From NCBI GenBank assembly GCA_000413015.1, contig KE332516.1, positions 612,764 through 676,763 on the forward strand: 64,000 nucleotides of DNA. The letters run 5' to 3'. The notes below the pieces were generated by a model, which had not been told where the DNA came from, searched no databases, and saw nothing but the letters and a program-made list of their open reading frames with translations. The DNA is from Treponema socranskii subsp. paredis ATCC 35535 (lineage in GTDB: Bacteria > Spirochaetota > Spirochaetia > Treponematales > Treponemataceae). The translations under genes and the position numbers were made by a program. Positions 50,989-59,172 of the stretch are shown piece after piece. Numbering within the stretch: the stretch's first letter is position 1; every line of letters begins with the position of its first letter.

Positions 50989-51855
50989 TTACGCGCCCCG
51001 TTTTTTCGCATCGAGATAGCTTACCGCGGAAAGGGCTGCGATCGTCCCCTCGCCCGCCGACTTGCTGTACTGATAAGGAGGGCCGACGAGATCGCCGCAC
51101 GCAAAGCAGCCGGCGACGCTCGTTTCCATGCGGCGGTTTACGCGCACGTGATTATTTTCGACTTCGATACCCGATACAAGCCGGCTCGGAGAAATCGCTT
51201 CGCGCAAAATAAAGACGCCGTCCGTGCGGATCTTTCTTGCATCGGTTACCAACGCTTGCACATAGATATCGCCTTCAATCGATTTCGGTACTTCGCGCAC
51301 GATTTCGATTTTATCCGACACGCGCACATCTCCTTTGTACATCGGAATATAATACGTTTTCGCCGCAAGGTCGGCGAGGAAATTCGCTTCGCTCTCTTCA
51401 TTCGCGCCGAACGCGATTACGGCCGCAGTTTTATTTTTATACAGCGGCGCGTCGCAGGTGGCACAATAGCTTACGCCTTTGCCGAGAAAGCGTTCCTCTC
51501 CCGGATACGGTGTTGCCGCGACGACGCCCGTCGCCAAAATAAGGGCTTCCGCTTCGAGCATACCGATCGACGTCTGTAAGCCGAAATAAGTGCCCATAGG
51601 ATATACCGCCTGCACGCGAGCTTCCGTAACCTCGATCCCCATCGCATCGAGGTGCGCATAAAACGCCTTTTGCATATCGCTTCCGGTAATATTCGGCAAA
51701 CCGAGATAATTTTGCACCGTATGCGCTTTTTCGATTTTTTCGCTTAAACGCTTGCTGCCCAAAAGTACGAAATTTTTATTGCGGATTTTTGCGGTGAGCG
51801 CGGCGGACAAACCTGCCGGCCCCGTTCCGATTATCGCGATGTCGTATCGTTCCAT
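50989..51855 (-). CDS. Thioredoxin-reductase-like flavoprotein
   Basis: About 288 residues, shorter than normal TrxB (310-320). FAD motif IIGTGPAGLSAAL at the N-terminus, redox disulfide CATC in SYCATCDAP, and the C-terminal FAD segment VAGCFACGDLVG are present. The NADPH-binding features are missing: in place of GGGxSAxEEA there is FGANEESEANFL, and no HRRxxxR motif follows. This resembles the NADPH-independent flavin thioredoxin reductases that use ferredoxin. ATG 51855 starts 17 bases after the MmcQ-like gene. Probably reduces a thioredoxin or related disulfide protein. Confidence 0.85.
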   Translation of the reverse strand: MERYDIAIIGTGPAGLSAALTAKIRNKNFVLLGSKRLSEKIEKAHTVQNYLGLPNITGSDMQKAFYAHLDAMGIEVTEARVQAVYPMGTYFGLQTSIGMLEAEALILATGVVAATPYPGEERFLGKGVSYCATCDAPLYKNKTAAVIAFGANEESEANFLADLAAKTYYIPMYKGDVRVSDKIEIVREVPKSIEGDIYVQALVTDARKIRTDGVFILREAISPSRLVSGIEVENNHVRVNRRMETSVAGCFACGDLVGPPYQYSKSAGEGTIAALSAVSYLDAKKRGA

Positions 51856-51872
51856 GCTTTTAATATACGTAT

Positions 51873-52685
51873 TTATGAGCGCGCACGACAAGAGCGGGGC
51901 GATACGAGAGCACGGCTTTGCTTTAATAAATCGACGATATCGCCGTCGGAAACGCTGCCGTCGAGCGCAATCGTTATCCAATTCTTTTTGCTCATGTGAT
52001 ATGCATCGTAAAAACCGCGCCGCTTTTTCAGCTCGATACTTTTTTCGGGATCGATTTTTACGTTGATGATTTCGACGATCGCATCGTCCGCCGCAAAAGA
52101 GGCGTTCTGCTTTTTATCGACCGATTTTTTTACCGCGTCGGAACGAAGCGATTTTTTTGAGGATACCGCGCGCGCCGAGCCTTTTGCCCCGCGTTTCGAA
52201 GCGCGCCCCTGCTTTTCGATTTTGCTTTTCGGTATATTCATAATGACCCCGTACCATTTGCGGTTTTCGGGATTTCTGAATACGCCGTACGTAGGCGCGG
52301 TCGAAAACGGGAAATCGATTTTATCGCCGAAAAGCGCCTCCGCTTCGCGCGCGATCCGGTTCGCCTGCTCCGTTAAAAACGGCTGCGGCACAAAGCACGC
52401 GTCTTTAATTTCCCGCAAAAACGCTCGGTAACTTTCGCGCACTTCGTTTACGAACGCGCTTTGCCGGCTTTTCGCCCTGAGCGGAAGATAACGTTCGCCC
52501 GCCTGCACGTCAAACACCGAAGCGGCGACATCTCCGCCGCTTGTGATAACGACGTCGGCACTGAAATCGCCGTTTAAAAATTCTCCGGAAAACGAATACT
52601 TCGAACCGTTTTTAAAGAAACCGAATTTCACAATTTTTGCAAAATCGGGAATCGAGCGCGCAAAGATTTCTTCTTCGATAGTCAT
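51873..52685 (-). CDS. MmcQ/YjbR-family protein with extended N-terminus
   Basis: 270 residues. The MmcQ/YjbR CyaY-like DNA-binding fold shows in WYGVIMNIPKSKIE, VEIINVKIDPEKSIEL, and the C-terminal YHMSKKNWITIALDGSVSD followed by LLKQSRAL. An N-terminal domain of about 85 residues and a Lys/Ser/Ala-rich insert (residues 155-190) are additions to the common 120-residue family. Function unknown; DNA binding is likely from the fold and the basic insert. A strong promoter ends eight bases before the ATG and there is no Shine-Dalgarno. Confidence 0.8.
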   Translation of the reverse strand: MTIEEEIFARSIPDFAKIVKFGFFKNGSKYSFSGEFLNGDFSADVVITSGGDVAASVFDVQAGERYLPLRAKSRQSAFVNEVRESYRAFLREIKDACFVPQPFLTEQANRIAREAEALFGDKIDFPFSTAPTYGVFRNPENRKWYGVIMNIPKSKIEKQGRASKRGAKGSARAVSSKKSLRSDAVKKSVDKKQNASFAADDAIVEIINVKIDPEKSIELKKRRGFYDAYHMSKKNWITIALDGSVSDGDIVDLLKQSRALVSPRSCRARS

Positions 52686-52693
52686 GCAAAGTC

Positions 52694-52723
52694 AGTATAC
52701 GCCCCTCTTCCCGCGCGCGTCAA
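52694..52723 (-). promoter_or_regulatory. Promoter of the MmcQ/YjbR and TrxR-like genes
   Basis: On the minus strand TTGACG (52718-52723), 18-base spacer, TATACT (52694-52699), then eight bases to ATG 52685. The mRNA is predicted leaderless or nearly so. Confidence 0.6.
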
Positions 52724-52802
52724 CAACCGACGACGAAGCGGGCTGCGGCTGCTGAAAGTTACCGTAGCTTTTTTTATACCGAAACAAAAGATCGGACAAA
52801 CG

Positions 52803-52934
52803 GTTAAACGAGCCGCTAAAATAGCGCGTCTCGTTTAACTTCGAGTTTGCCTTTCGGCAAACGTCGCTTATTAACTGTGCGCTCGCGCGCACGGCTGCGG
52901 CATTTTCGAAAATTGATATTTTCTGCAATGCCGC
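52803..52934. repeat. Cluster of four hairpins (REP-like)
   Basis: Successive stems: GTTAAACGAG (52803-52812) with CTCGTTTAAC (52830-52839); GTTTGCC with GGCAAAC (52845-52862, loop TTTC); GTGCGC with GCGCAC (52877-52892); GCGGCATT (52897-52904) with AATGCCGC (52927-52934). The last one is family 3 (52896-52940), repeated at 56839-56883 with the shared segment ATTTTCTGCAAT. The spacer between the MBL gene end and the MmcQ promoter holds nothing else. Confidence 0.7.
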
Positions 52935-52957
52935 ATTTTAATGAACGTTTCCGTAAA

Positions 52958-53659
52958 TTACGGCACTTCGATTTTCGGAATTTGAAACCCTTTTTTTATT
53001 AAAAGCGCGGCAAGCTTTTCGCTTCCGAGATGCATGCAATACACGCGTTTCCGTTCCGACACGGGGATTTTCCGTTCGAGCGTCGCATAACTGCAATGCC
53101 CCGCCGAAGCCGTATCGATCGTAGCTTCATGAAATAAAAGATCGATTTTATTATCGAGGAATTTTTTGAGCACCGGATCGGGAATATCGTGCGCGTCGCC
53201 GCTGTAATAAAAGCTTGCGCCCTTAAACGAAACTTCGTAACCGAAGCACGCAATCATATTGGAATGAACGACACGGTAAGGAGTGACGGACATGTTCCAA
53301 TCTTTCGGTACCGAAAGGTGATGCGTATATTTATCGTCGCTTATACCGATACATTTTAGAAATCGCTCTATCGCCCGCGTCGGATAAAATATATCGACCG
53401 GTTTCGGCACTACGTGACTGCAAAACGAAAGAACCGTTCCCAAGCTCCCGATATGATCGCTGTGAAGATGCGTAATTATTATCACCACCCGCCGGATACG
53501 CTTTGATTGCAAAAGCTTCAGCATACGGGCGTATACGCTTTCGCCGCAGTCGAACATGAAAAGCGTCGTGCCGTCTATAAAGTACGCATTCGTATTTCCG
53601 AACGGCGCATTGAATGCCGAACCGATGCCTGTAAAATGAAGTACGTTTCTTTTTGCCAT
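52958..53659 (-). CDS. RNase Z-like metallo-beta-lactamase hydrolase
   Basis: 233 residues. The metal motif is ITHLHSDHIGSLG; further ligands are likely His in VVHSNM, Asp in YYSGDAHD, and His in YCMHLGSE. Fold order resembles RNase Z and PhnP-like phosphodiesterases, but the RNase Z flexible arm is absent. It is the last gene of the sugar ABC operon, its ATG sharing the A with the stop of the permease gene (TAATG). This suggests it hydrolyses a phosphodiester or a cyclic ester related to the imported compound, which is inference only. Confidence 0.82.
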   Translation of the reverse strand: MAKRNVLHFTGIGSAFNAPFGNTNAYFIDGTTLFMFDCGESVYARMLKLLQSKRIRRVVIIITHLHSDHIGSLGTVLSFCSHVVPKPVDIFYPTRAIERFLKCIGISDDKYTHHLSVPKDWNMSVTPYRVVHSNMIACFGYEVSFKGASFYYSGDAHDIPDPVLKKFLDNKIDLLFHEATIDTASAGHCSYATLERKIPVSERKRVYCMHLGSEKLAALLIKKGFQIPKIEVP

Positions 53660-54498
53660 TATTTTATCCCCGAAGCAACAAAGCTTTCAATAAATTTTTT
53701 CTGGAAAACAAAGAATAAAACCACGAGCGGTATGCTTATGATAAACGTCGCGGCGCATACGTTTGTCCATTGCAATACCGCTTCTTTACTTTTCGCAAAC
53801 AGGGCAAGCCCGACGGTGAGCGTTCTGTTTTCGACCGAGTTCGTAACGATGAGCGGCCACAAAAAATTATTCCAATGATAACTGACCGAAATCAGTCCGA
53901 ATGAAATATACGCCGTCCGCGCGTTCGGAATATACACATGCCGGATTATCTGCAGCGTATTGCATCCGTCGATCGTCGCAGCGTCGCTCAGTGCCGATGG
54001 TATCGTTTTAAAATGCTGACGAAGTAAAAATGTTCCCATCGCACTTCCGAGAAAGGGAATCATGATTGCAAGTTTCGTATCGCCCAAATGCAAATCCGAA
54101 ACGGTCATAAAGTTCGGCATGATCAAAATATCGTTCGGGATAATCATTTGAATAAAGATGATGAGAAACACGATCCTTTTACCTTTGAACTTTAAGCACG
54201 CAAGCGCATACGCCGCAAGCGTAATCGTGATAAATTGTATGAAGTATGTACAGACGACAATCGTTATCGTATTTTTATAATACGTCGGAAACGGTACTTG
54301 CTGCCATACGTATGCGATATTTGCAAGCGTCCAATCGCTGTGCGGAAATATTTTCATTACGAATGTCGCTTTCGTAAAAGCGGTCAGCACCATCCACACG
54401 AACGGAATGAGAAAAAAGACGGCCATGACGGCGCAGATAACATAATAAACGGTTTTTACTTTTTCTTCGTTATGCATATATTCCTCAAACCTTTTCAA
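53659..54498 (-). CDS. Carbohydrate ABC transporter permease, MalG type (CUT1)
   Basis: 279 residues, six helices. The EAA loop SDAATIDGCNTLQIIRHVYIP and the first helix region VYYVICAVMAVFFLIPFVWMV are typical of the second permease of CUT1 systems. Works with the preceding permease and the binding protein at 55481-56803. Overlaps the preceding permease end by four bases. Confidence 0.92.
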   Translation of the reverse strand: MKRFEEYMHNEEKVKTVYYVICAVMAVFFLIPFVWMVLTAFTKATFVMKIFPHSDWTLANIAYVWQQVPFPTYYKNTITIVVCTYFIQFITITLAAYALACLKFKGKRIVFLIIFIQMIIPNDILIMPNFMTVSDLHLGDTKLAIMIPFLGSAMGTFLLRQHFKTIPSALSDAATIDGCNTLQIIRHVYIPNARTAYISFGLISVSYHWNNFLWPLIVTNSVENRTLTVGLALFAKSKEAVLQWTNVCAATFIISIPLVVLFFVFQKKFIESFVASGIK

Positions 54499-55394
54499 TT
54501 ATAATAAATGCGTTTGTCGCTGTTAATAAATTGTCCCATAGAGATGATCAGCATTATCACCAGCATGATGACGGTTAGCGCGGACGCTTTTGCCTGATCG
54601 AAGAAAATGAATCCTTGCTGATAAATATAATAGAGAAGCAATGTACTCGCATTGTTCGGCGCGCCTTCCGTCATAATGACAACGTGATCGACGAGCTTCA
54701 AACTGTCGGTCAATGCGGTGATCGTGACAAACAAAGTTGTCGGTGCAAGCAGCGGCAGCGTGATCTTTCGGAACGTATAGAATGCAGGCGAACCGTCAAG
54801 TATCGCCGCTTCATATAATTCTTTATCGAGATTTTGCAAACCGGAAAGAAAAAATATCATCAGATACCCGGCTTCACGCCATACGTACATAAAAGCCATT
54901 GCCGGCAGTACCGTTTTTTTATCGGAGAGAACGCCGAGCGGTTTCAAACCGATTGCAGTAAGCAATTGATCGAACATCCCCGTTTCGGGCATATAGATGA
55001 AAAGCCAAATACTTGCAATCGCTATCATCGGCATAACGACGGGATAAAAAAACGACGTGCGGAAAAAGCCGATAAAATTCATATTCTTTTTATTGACAAG
55101 CATGGCAAGCATAAGTCCGATGATAAAAGCCGGCACAACAGTCAACACGGAAAAGTACAGCGTATTGCGCATGACTTTCCAAAACAGTTCGCTCTTCGCG
55201 AATTCGATATAATTATGCAGTCCGATAAACTGCGGCTTCGGCATACCGATTTCGAACGCCGTCAATCCGAGATAGGCGCTTTTCAGTATGGGCCAGACGG
55301 TAAATATAAACATAAAGAACAACGTCGGAGCAAGCATGAGCCAGCCTTTTACCGCATCGTTCATCCGTCTGTATTTTCTTTTTTGCAATTCCAT
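54495..55394 (-). CDS. Carbohydrate ABC transporter permease, MalF type (CUT1)
   Basis: 299 residues, six helices. KGWLMLAPTLFFMFIFTVWP is the conserved start and LYEAAILDGSPAFYTFRKIT is the EAA loop that contacts the ATPase. No ATPase gene is present in this operon, so it must share a general sugar ATPase encoded elsewhere. It follows the binding-protein gene across an 86-base spacer containing a strong stem-loop. Confidence 0.92.
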   Translation of the reverse strand: MELQKRKYRRMNDAVKGWLMLAPTLFFMFIFTVWPILKSAYLGLTAFEIGMPKPQFIGLHNYIEFAKSELFWKVMRNTLYFSVLTVVPAFIIGLMLAMLVNKKNMNFIGFFRTSFFYPVVMPMIAIASIWLFIYMPETGMFDQLLTAIGLKPLGVLSDKKTVLPAMAFMYVWREAGYLMIFFLSGLQNLDKELYEAAILDGSPAFYTFRKITLPLLAPTTLFVTITALTDSLKLVDHVVIMTEGAPNNASTLLLYYIYQQGFIFFDQAKASALTVIMLVIMLIISMGQFINSDKRIYYN

Positions 55395-55412
55395 AGTTAT
55401 TCCCTACAACAA

Positions 55413-55457
55413 GGGGCTGCCCCAGAAGTCATTTAAAACTTCAGCAAGGACAGCCCC
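55413..55457 (-). terminator. Stem-loop between sugar-binding protein and permease genes
   Basis: GGGGCTG (55413-55419) pairs with CAGCCCC (55451-55457), with inner GAAGT/ACTTC pairing (55425-55442). On the minus strand no long T tract follows, so it is more likely a partial terminator or 3'-end protector. The sequence matches the rnf terminator (34233-34280) closely, including GACAGCC and AACTTCA. Confidence 0.7.
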
Positions 55458-55480
55458 GCGCATTTTATACTTTCAGCCGT

Positions 55481-56803
55481 TTACCAAAACCGCTTCAAGT
55501 CGGCATCGGCATCTTTCTGCGCATCGGCGAGCGCTTTTGCCGGCGTCTTTTCTCCGGTGATCGCGCTTTGAATCGCATCGTTGAGGATTCTCCACGATTT
55601 CGTCGAGTTGTACGTAGTCAGTTCCGGTTTGCTGATCGGAATCTGATCGTATGCAACGCGCGCTTGCGGAAGTTTCGCATAGTAATCTTTTATCTGCTGC
55701 GTATTGAGTGCGGATTTTCTCGTTACGACATATCCCGTGTCGACGCTCCACTGAGCCGCGCGTTCGGGAGCGGTTGCAAATTTAATAAATTCCCATGCGG
55801 CTTTTTGACGCTCTTTTGAAATACCCTTTGAAATATAAAAATTTCCGCCGCCCGTGGGAGCCGCTTGACGCTTGTTGCCCGGAAGGAAGCACACGCCGTA
55901 ATTGAACGTCGCGTTTTTGCTGATATTTCCGAGATTTCCCGTCGTATGATAAATCATCGCGACTTTTCCGCTCAAAAATTGTCCCGGCAAATCCGTCCAC
56001 TGAACAATACCGGATTGCATACATTTATATTTATTTTGCAGATCGCACCAAAACTGCAGCGCTTCGACATTTTCCGGAGTATCGAACAGAGCGCGCTTAC
56101 CGTCCGCGCTCATAAGATTTTCTCCGTTTTTCGAATTCTGCAGACAAAATCCCGTAAATTGCCACTGTGCGCTACCGCTGTTGAGGGCGATGCCGACTCC
56201 GTATCGCGCAACTTGTCCGTCGCTTCCGATTTTTGTTAATTTTTGCGCATAGTTCGCCAGTTCCGTCCACGTCTTCGGCGGCTTTTCAGGATCGAGGCCG
56301 ACTTCTTTAAATGCATCCTTATTGTAGAACATGATTTCGGTACTCCGCTGAAACGGGATACTCACGATTTTTCCTTCGACGTAGGAGTCTTCCATAAATC
56401 CGGAAAGGAAATCGTCAATATACGCTTTGCCCGCCGCTCCGTCAGCAGCGATCAAATCGTCGAGAGCGATAACGGCATTTTGTACCCACATCGAATAACG
56501 CTGCGTTGCAAGGCTGATAAACAGATCGGGAGGATTTTTGCCTTGTACGGCGGTTTGAATTTTCACAACGGTATCGTCATAATTGCCGGTATAGACAGGC
56601 TTTACGATAGCTTCGGGATGCAGTGCGTTCCAGTCGTTGCAAATTTTATCGACGAATTTCGTAACGGCACCGCCGACATTGACCGGAAAGAAAAAGGTCA
56701 TCTCGATATTTTTACCGCCGCCCGAATCGCCGGTTCCGAGTCCGAACGACATCGAGCCGGCCAGACAGAATAAAGCCAAAACGGCTGCCAACAATTTTTT
56801 CAT
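55481..56803 (-). CDS. Extracellular sugar-binding protein (SBP family 1)
   Basis: About 440 residues. Signal peptide MKKLLAAVLALFCLAGSMS followed by FGLGTGDSGGGKN; there is no Cys at the cleavage site, so it is probably a soluble periplasmic protein. Family 1 features: EMTFFFPVN, the STEIMFYNKDAFKEVGLDPEKPPKTW segment region, and SKERQKAAWEFIKF near residue 330. It resembles UgpB-like (glycerol-3-phosphate or diester) and oligosaccharide binders; the ligand is not deduced. AGGAGG precedes ATG 56803. First gene of the operon, with a consensus promoter and a repeat element in its leader. Confidence 0.92.
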   Translation of the reverse strand: MKKLLAAVLALFCLAGSMSFGLGTGDSGGGKNIEMTFFFPVNVGGAVTKFVDKICNDWNALHPEAIVKPVYTGNYDDTVVKIQTAVQGKNPPDLFISLATQRYSMWVQNAVIALDDLIAADGAAGKAYIDDFLSGFMEDSYVEGKIVSIPFQRSTEIMFYNKDAFKEVGLDPEKPPKTWTELANYAQKLTKIGSDGQVARYGVGIALNSGSAQWQFTGFCLQNSKNGENLMSADGKRALFDTPENVEALQFWCDLQNKYKCMQSGIVQWTDLPGQFLSGKVAMIYHTTGNLGNISKNATFNYGVCFLPGNKRQAAPTGGGNFYISKGISKERQKAAWEFIKFATAPERAAQWSVDTGYVVTRKSALNTQQIKDYYAKLPQARVAYDQIPISKPELTTYNSTKSWRILNDAIQSAITGEKTPAKALADAQKDADADLKRFW

Positions 56804-56838
56804 ACGTCCTCCTGCGAATAGTGCGATACGCATACCGA

Positions 56839-56883
56839 TGCGGCAGCTTCGAAAACCTGCATTTTCTGCAATACCGCATTAGA
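56839..56883. repeat. Dispersed repeat, family 3, in the 5' leader of the sugar operon
   Basis: About 45 bases (TGCGGCA at the left, CCGCATTA at the right) that match 52896-52940 base for base except at about nine positions, including the shared block ATTTTCTGCAAT. The ends pair (ATGCGG with CCGCAT), so the mRNA leader would fold into a hairpin right after the predicted start point at about 56880. Confidence 0.65.
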
Positions 56884-56886
56884 TGA

Positions 56887-56915
56887 AGTATATATCATGA
56901 ATTGGTACGTGTCAA
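56887..56915 (-). promoter_or_regulatory. Consensus promoter of the sugar ABC operon
   Basis: On the minus strand a perfect TTGACA (56910-56915), 17-base spacer and TATACT (56887-56892). Start point would be about 56880. This promoter is separate from the regulator genes upstream, so it is the natural target of the LacI-type or AraC-type regulator. I see no clear symmetrical LacI operator by eye. Confidence 0.75.
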
Positions 56916-57009
56916 ATTATTTTTTGAAAAATCGATGATTTTTACGGTTTTAATACGCATGTAATACAAATCAACCGTTCAACTCAAAATTGCGTTTTTT
57001 TTACTATTT

Positions 57010-59172
57010 TCAATAATTAAATGCGGCATCGAGATTTTTTTGCGCTTCGGCGATCGCGGAATCGACGTCCAAAATACCGAACAGCGTCGAACGGATCGAC
57101 GAGCCGAGTATCTTTTCAAATCGATATTCGTTAAATGCGGCGTTCGGCACTTCGTCGTGGCGCAGTCCGTCGGCCATCGCCGCGTCGACCCCCGCTATCC
57201 ACGGATACAAACTCAAAATATCGATATCGGACAATAATTTTTTATTGTTGATATAGCCGCCGAGATATGAAATCATCGAAGCGGTGCGATCCGAATACAG
57301 CCATAAGAAAAATTCGCGGACGGCATCGAGCTTTGCGGTATTTTTGGAAATGCCGATGCTGCCTCCACCCAAAAGCGGAAAGCCGCCGGGCACTTGCGAA
57401 AAACCGATTTTATTGACGAATTCGGAGTTTTTATAGTGCATGATCGCGGATGCGTGATTGCAAAAAACGACGGTCATAGCCGTGTTTCCCGATGCGAATT
57501 CGTTCATCGCTTCCGACCACCAGTTCAGCGTATGCTTCGGAATACACTCGGCGCTTTTTATGTGATCGATCAATGTTTTGCGAAAGAGCGGATCGGTAAC
57601 CTTTATATGCCCCGCATCGTCGTAAAACCGTCCGCCGTATGAACGATAGCGCGGCAAAAATTCGCAAGCCGCCGTTACGGACGAACCGATCACCAACGAT
57701 GTGCCGTAATCGGTCGGAGATTTTTTATTCCGCGATTTCGTAAAAAACGACGCGATTTCATCGTATTCCGCATAGGTTTTCGGAAGGGTGAGCTGCCGCT
57801 TCGTCGTTTCAAAAAAAGAGCGGCGTATGAGACTGTCTTCAAACAGATCTTTCCGATAGTACAGCATCTGCGCGCTTATATCGAAGGGCAAGGCGACGAT
57901 TTTATTGTCCGAATAATAATAATCGCGCGGAATTTTTGTCGAAAAAGATTCGGAGATCGTTTTATACGGATCGGACGAAAGATCGAGCGGCAAAAAAATC
58001 GCTCCGCCGATTTCGGTCAGCCACGCCATATCGAGCCGTATCAAATCGTACGCTTTGCTGTCCCTGCTCTCCAATGCCGCTTTGTACAATTCGTCGTACG
58101 GCATCGTGATGATTTTCAGCGCGATCCCCGTTTTTGCGGCAAAAGAGGGAGCGAGAGCTTTCAGCGCATAGGCCGTAGGACTGTTCAGCGTAAGCAAATT
58201 GATCTGCTCGCGCTTTGCGATGCGGCGAGGAGCTTCGCTCGGATTTAAAAAACCGTCGGCCGGAAGGATACATTCTTTTTCCGTCTCCGACGTTTTATGT
58301 AAAATACGCTGTGCGATTCGACAGCCGAGATATTTATAATTCAATTCATACGCTGACGTTTCGAATCCGTGCATCATCGATTTATTTGTTACGGTAAAAA
58401 TTTGCAAAGGCGAGGCGGGATTGTAATACGCATGGGCGGTTTTTACGTATTCTTCGTTTTCACGTCCGAAAACGAGTACGGCGTCGAACGCGGCATCATC
58501 CGATACGATCGCAAATGCCGTACCGGCACACATCGACTCTTCCGAATAAAAAACCGAACAGCGGCAGCCGGCATTTTTTAAAACCGAAACGCAGCCTCGG
58601 ACGAAGTCTTCGTTGCAGCTGTATCGTGCCGGGCCGCAAAACACGGCAATCTTCCGCCCTCCGTTTTTTACGGCGCTTTCGGCAAGCTCCGTACCCGCAC
58701 GCTCAAAATCGAAAGCGTAAAAAAACGCATCGGGATCGGACACGCGGCGTTCCACGTAAAAAAGCATCGAATCTTTATGCCTCACAATACGCTGCAGGGA
58801 AGAACTTATGACGATGAGCGCGCTCGGATTTTCCGCGCATATCCTATCGACAAGCTTCGTTTCTTTTTCGACGGAATCGTCGGTACTGTAAATCGTAAGA
58901 TCGTAATCGGAATCGTTCAGCACGAAAGCGACGCCCGCATACAGATCGCCGTATCGTTTTATATGCAGCTTGGGTACGATGATTGCAACTCTGTTCGTCT
59001 TTCCCTGTTTCAGCTGTTTCGCCTGCGTATTCGGTTTAAACCCCAGCTGCCGCACGGCATTTTCGACGAGATTGATTTTTTGTACGCTGACGTTTCCTTT
59101 TTTGTTAAGCACGTTCGAAACGGTTCCGTGAGAAACGCCTGCAAGATTTGCAATGTCTTTAATCGTCGCCAT
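57010..59172 (-). CDS. LacI-type repressor fused to a solute-binding-protein domain
   Basis: 720 residues, twice the length of a LacI regulator. Residues 1-50 are the LacI HTH (TIKDIANLAGVSHGTVSNVL) with hinge region to 60; residues 60-315 are the usual periplasmic-binding-protein-like sensor (RVAIIVPKLHIKRYGDLYAGV, SALIVISSS, RKIAVFCGPARYS). Residues 321-720 are a complete SBP family 1 domain (INLLTLNSPTAYALKALAPS, ISAQMLYYRKDLFEDSL, SKNTAKLDAVREFFLWLY) with no signal peptide, so it must be cytoplasmic. It has the same fold class as the binding protein of the neighbouring transporter. The start overlaps the AraC-type gene end by 14 bases. Likely senses two ligands and controls the adjacent ABC operon. 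Confidence 0.88.
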   Translation of the reverse strand: MATIKDIANLAGVSHGTVSNVLNKKGNVSVQKINLVENAVRQLGFKPNTQAKQLKQGKTNRVAIIVPKLHIKRYGDLYAGVAFVLNDSDYDLTIYSTDDSVEKETKLVDRICAENPSALIVISSSLQRIVRHKDSMLFYVERRVSDPDAFFYAFDFERAGTELAESAVKNGGRKIAVFCGPARYSCNEDFVRGCVSVLKNAGCRCSVFYSEESMCAGTAFAIVSDDAAFDAVLVFGRENEEYVKTAHAYYNPASPLQIFTVTNKSMMHGFETSAYELNYKYLGCRIAQRILHKTSETEKECILPADGFLNPSEAPRRIAKREQINLLTLNSPTAYALKALAPSFAAKTGIALKIITMPYDELYKAALESRDSKAYDLIRLDMAWLTEIGGAIFLPLDLSSDPYKTISESFSTKIPRDYYYSDNKIVALPFDISAQMLYYRKDLFEDSLIRRSFFETTKRQLTLPKTYAEYDEIASFFTKSRNKKSPTDYGTSLVIGSSVTAACEFLPRYRSYGGRFYDDAGHIKVTDPLFRKTLIDHIKSAECIPKHTLNWWSEAMNEFASGNTAMTVVFCNHASAIMHYKNSEFVNKIGFSQVPGGFPLLGGGSIGISKNTAKLDAVREFFLWLYSDRTASMISYLGGYINNKKLLSDIDILSLYPWIAGVDAAMADGLRHDEVPNAAFNEYRFEKILGSSIRSTLFGILDVDSAIAEAQKNLDAAFNY

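Noticed and set aside
52692-52928. Small ORF (78 codons) on the minus strand
   Set aside because: It is composed of the hairpin cluster and overlaps the MmcQ/YjbR promoter; no ribosome site and no coding character.
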